Shown one piece after another: positions 62,301-63,951 of a stretch of 63,951 nt of DNA. A model generated the notes under the pieces. That model ran no database searches and was not told the origin of the DNA. It saw only the letters and a list, made by a program, of their open reading frames with translations. The DNA is taken from contig JAABSP010000027.1 in the NCBI GenBank assembly GCA_011390345.1, positions 1 to 63,951 on the forward strand, given 5' to 3'. The number at the start of each line of letters is the position of its first letter. Within the stretch, counting starts at the first letter, position 1. Origin of the DNA: Desulfobacteraceae bacterium. Its GTDB lineage: Bacteria; Desulfobacterota; Desulfobacteria; Desulfobacterales; JAABSP01. Made by a program: the position numbers and the translations under genes.

Positions 62301-62414
62301 CCCGCCGCCGGGAAGGGGATAGGGCATTGAACCGGCCAGCAGGAGGTTTATGAGGGGATTTGCCGATACGATCAGTATCTTTTTGGAAACCATAGTGTTC
62401 ATACGCGCTCGCAT
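59397..62414 (-). CDS. WD40 repeat protein with a truncated STAND ATPase N-terminus
   Basis: 1005 aa. Residues ~21-330 match the back half of an nSTAND1-type NTPase: DNIYIIITMRSDFIGDCAGF, QLNREQLSEAIEEPPAVVGC, DNPDHLPLLQHLLQWLW and SHESLLRQWERLRGWL. The P-loop and Walker B half is absent. The first residues, SKKILIVSANP, match the start of CHAT-type proteins and join straight to INLLLAGS. A coiled coil (~330-400) follows, then ~14 WD40 repeats (e.g. VRFWDLKTG), room for two seven-blade propellers. The product is probably a non-functional or repurposed relic of a conflict-system ATPase. The start is ambiguous among ATGs at 62414, 62402 and 62393. Confidence 0.82.
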   Translation of the reverse strand: MRARMNTMVSKKILIVSANPLINLLLAGSMPYPLPGGGMSDNIYIIITMRSDFIGDCAGFPGLAEAINAGLYLTPQLNREQLSEAIEEPPAVVGCDIEPALIRRLLTDAGDNPDHLPLLQHLLQWLWYKAKEDGREPVRLTLADYEAMGGFGKALSERLDAIYKKELTEREARIAEILFRNLSKRDTEQRDIRQPVRVDRVAALAGVESEEVITVVEHFRGRGRNFIMPYLGDLGPETLLDVSHESLLRQWERLRGWLADEARSAEMYRRIERAAIRYKNEEGDLLARLDLAYARAWWEEKRPTALWASRYGLHFDLAESFLSASEEKKVQDEERKRQEYLERTLELFESRLTHASLLAKIEDYAAARETLNETRELDKEMPADRLYARNLMAWYADLMGGQAEKVYEGAGAVLQNVAVSPDRSLLAAVGERGAVVLFDEKSGEVRARLVGHKTVGSAQETSVKAAVFHPEGKWLATAGNDSRIILWSLPDGEKLKEWEAPAKVKALALGPNGDMLASGRTDNDITLWNGETGERLRTLEGHQNNISGLAFSPDGRLLASSSYDRTARVWDVETGETQNVLQGHTNAVQGVAFHPDKPILASSSDDKYIVLWNLETGDRINVLRGHENYVVSLQFIDKGRRLISSSMDRTLRIWDTDTGVTLRVLQGHQAGGTGLAVKDDAVYSAANDVTVRRWGMNIEDLKVIDLQKELASSAISPDGTAVAAGCANGDLILYSMEHGDTLWEQKDTNVDRIMRLAFSPDGSHIISGGFDDKTLKLWDAKEGTLIQTFEGHTDAVHAVAFSPDGKAIASASYDGRIGLFEIGKEEGKFHAAHEGIVGSVAFSGDGASLLSAGVDGATRIWDIRTWLPTLIREYPKSNERIIWAAISPDGKRIAAVGRDLLVHVYDTESGGEEHAFVGHEQAVFRAEFSPDGGQVATVSGDATVRFWDLKTGTALFKIELPSPKGPPVPLWDFSFRCTPSGDCLIAVPLTSGKLVLYRMQGIYKD

Positions 62415-62580
62415 GGGGATTATGTTCCTTCGGCCTCATGTCCTGTTCCGCAGGGCCGAAATTGCATCGGTATGAAAACGGCTATACCATGAAAAGAAAC
62501 GGTTGGCAATATCCCTGAACCCGAATTCCCCTGATAAGGAAAGCCAAACCGCAAACCCACCAAACCATCAACAAAAGATC

Positions 62581-62619
62581 AAAAAAACAATGGGGCTGAG
62601 ACAACCCATCACAGCCCAT
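62581..62619 (-). terminator. Intrinsic terminator after the DUF362 gene
   Basis: On the minus strand ATGGGCTG (62612-62619) pairs with CAGCCCCAT (62590-62598) with one bulge, followed by seven T broken by one G (TTGTTTTTTT). It lies 30 nt past the DUF362 stop. The rest of 62415-62580 holds no gene; it is the leader of the WD40 gene. Confidence 0.7.
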
Positions 62620-62647
62620 CAAAGTCATCAGATGCATCCGGGTTCCA

Positions 62648-63715
62648 TCACTGCAGCATAATCGCCTTCTCCGGACACATCTCCTGACAGCAGAAGCATG
62701 TAATGCATTCATCCGGATCGACAATCGGAATCTCCTCGGGCATGGCCAGCGCGGATACCGGGCACTGCTCGATGCAGGTGCCGCAACTGGTGCAGGTCTC
62801 CGGGTCCGCTACGGGCCGAAGAAAGGTCTTGCTCTGCAGCAGCTCCTGGATGGCCGGGTTGTTTGTCACCGCCTCTCCCCCCAGCGGCGGGACCTTGAAA
62901 TCGGGAATCGGCTTCAGCTCGCCGATGATCTCGATGCTCTCCGGGTCATAATCTCCAAAGCCGGCTTCCTTTGCCTTCTGCAGAAACCGCAGCTTTCCAG
63001 GGTCGAGGCCCATGAGCCTTGCAACGGCCGAATCCATCGCCACGGCATTGTCCGATGCCAGAATCAGGCCGATATCCCGCAGATCGGGCGAGGCAGGGCC
63101 GTTGCCCTCCATCCCCAACACCGCATCCATGATAAAAAGATCCGGAACCCGGAGCCCGAAGACCGCAACGATCAGGTCATGAAAGGGCGGCGGACTTCCG
63201 GCTATCTTGTGGAGCCGGGCCTTCTGCGCACCCGGCAGAAATCCGTAGCTGTTCTTGATCGCGCCGGTGATCACCGTCAGCCCGTGGGTCTTGAATTTGG
63301 GGAGGCTTATGATCACGTCGGCATCAAAGACCGCGCGGGAGACGCTGATCGGATCCATGTACCGGGGGTTGAAGGGAACCTTTACCGAATCGTTTCCGAT
63401 GTTGCGGTAATACCCCTTTGCGGCATCTGTCAGCCCGGTCTCTTCAAAGCTCTGTTCGTTTGCCCCGTAGCTGACCGCGCCCGGATTGTCCCCCACCACG
63501 ATAGATGAGGGATTCATCGCCTCAACTCTTTCCACCACGGCCCGCATCACAGCCGGATGGGTGGTGATCCCCTCGAGGGGCCCCGCAGCCCGAAGCACAT
63601 TGGGCTTGATCAGCACCTTCTTTCCTTCAAAGTCCTGCGGGAAAAGTTCGAATGCACGGTCAACGGCCTCTTGGGCCGTCTCGTAGGTTGCCGGATGAAT
63701 CATCACTTTTGACAT
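62648..63715 (-). CDS. DUF362 domain protein with a dicluster ferredoxin C-terminus
   Basis: 355 aa. Residues ~1-290 are DUF362 (VLIKPNVLRAAGPLEGITTHPAVMRAVVE, GDNPGAVSYG, DVIISLPKFKTHGLTVITGAIKNSYGFLPG). The C-terminus binds two 4Fe-4S clusters: CTSCGTCIEQCP and CITCFCCQEMCP. Such proteins are common in anaerobes; the reaction is unknown. AAGGAGGATACC precedes the ATG. Confidence 0.9.
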   Translation of the reverse strand: MSKVMIHPATYETAQEAVDRAFELFPQDFEGKKVLIKPNVLRAAGPLEGITTHPAVMRAVVERVEAMNPSSIVVGDNPGAVSYGANEQSFEETGLTDAAKGYYRNIGNDSVKVPFNPRYMDPISVSRAVFDADVIISLPKFKTHGLTVITGAIKNSYGFLPGAQKARLHKIAGSPPPFHDLIVAVFGLRVPDLFIMDAVLGMEGNGPASPDLRDIGLILASDNAVAMDSAVARLMGLDPGKLRFLQKAKEAGFGDYDPESIEIIGELKPIPDFKVPPLGGEAVTNNPAIQELLQSKTFLRPVADPETCTSCGTCIEQCPVSALAMPEEIPIVDPDECITCFCCQEMCPEKAIMLQ

Positions 63716-63734
63716 GGTATCCTCCTTTCCTGAT

Positions 63735-63764
63735 TTTATTCCCGGTTTTATTCCCGGTTTTATG
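63735..63764. repeat. Short tandem repeat upstream of the DUF362 gene
   Basis: TTTTATTCCCGG occurs twice, followed by TTTTAT (about 2.5 copies of a 12-bp unit), reaching the stop region of the MFS gene and the start of the DUF362 leader. Confidence 0.75.
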
Positions 63765-63951
63765 GTGATCCTTTTACGGGGATCGCCTCTTTCCCCTCTC
63801 CCCTTCCATCTTCCGGAAAGAACCAGATGATGGGAAGCGTCAGCAACGGCACAAAGGAGAGCGCAATCAGAGTTCCTTCCACCGAATAGATATCCGCGAA
63901 CTTTCCGACCACCGGAGAGAACATCCCGCCGAGGCCGTAGGCGAACCCCAT
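63760..63951 (-). CDS. C-terminus of an MFS transporter (partial)
   Basis: The last 63 residues of a transporter whose 5' part lies beyond the window. GFAYGLGGMFSPVVGKFADIYSVEG followed by a hydrophobic TM (LSFVPLLTLPIIWFF) and the polar tail EDGRGEGKE is typical of MFS end segments. It ends 44 bp before the DUF362 start. The family cannot be refined. Confidence 0.7.
   Translation of the reverse strand: MGFAYGLGGMFSPVVGKFADIYSVEGTLIALSFVPLLTLPIIWFFPEDGRGEGKEAIPVKGSP

Overview
The window reads as chromosomal DNA of a Gram-negative, type-IV-piliated bacterium with fairly high GC. A delta-proteobacterial (Desulfobacterota-like) origin is the best guess. It rests on a PurS-PurL fusion type FGAM synthase, a rho-rpmE-prfA-prmC block, a PilY1/PilX/PilV/PilW pilin cluster, a Kdo arabinose-5-phosphate isomerase beside a 6-phosphofructokinase, and a Chp-like chemosensory operon. 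No rRNA, tRNA or CRISPR array was seen.

Layout. 1-7132 (minus): minor pilin and adhesin cluster (GspH/FimT, PilW, PilV, PilX, PilY1 and a cut secreted protein), with a 22-unit 12/13-bp minisatellite just upstream of pilY1. 7416-17448 (minus): GT2 glycosyltransferase, giant membrane/TPR protein, purL, an antitoxin/toxin pair, a Uma2 gene and purQ; the toxin pair and Uma2 lie between purL and purQ. 17495-24476 (minus): rpsB, tsf, pyrH, frr, uppS, cdsA, dxr, rseP, closed by a strong terminator. 24574-28209 (minus): rho, rpmE, prfA, prmC. 28578-30797: cca and adk, convergent on a shared terminator. 31094-32823 (plus): an orphan small gene, a MazEF-type pair and a VapBC-type pair. 32942-37401: kdsD-like and pfk genes converging with a zinc-ribbon/LpoA-like lipoprotein pair. 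37402-39589: an accessory, AT-richer scar with a recombinase remnant, a palindrome, a second Uma2 gene, a MITE-like element and hicAB. 39751-51030 (minus): an eight-gene chemosensory operon that includes a periplasmic binding protein and an unusual two-receiver regulator. 51145-55099: glycosyltransferase, dnaK, a DUF421 remnant and a cold-shock gene. 55214-58232 (minus): LUD protein, EamA and MFS exporters. 58611-59257 (plus): a PIN-toxin pair. 59397-62414 (minus): a WD40 protein that is an internally deleted CHAT-nSTAND1-WD40 gene. 62648-63951 (minus): DUF362 ferredoxin-type protein and the C-terminus of an MFS transporter.

How it fits together. The pilus genes and the Chp-like operon would serve surface motility or surface sensing, although they are 40 kb apart. 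The rpsB-to-rseP and rho-to-prmC blocks are ordinary translation and envelope housekeeping operons. Accessory material (five toxin-antitoxin modules plus two single small genes, two Uma2 genes, a MITE candidate, broken genes) sits between them. Short tandem duplications recur throughout (periods 9, 12/13, 16, 17, 18 and 19 bp), and at least two unrelated loci share a GTGGAC-based repeat. No clearly new complete biological system is visible. The strongest leads are the REC-PATAN-TPR-zinc ribbon-REC regulator with its operon, the internally deleted STAND gene, the golvesin-like insert in PilY1 and the minisatellites.
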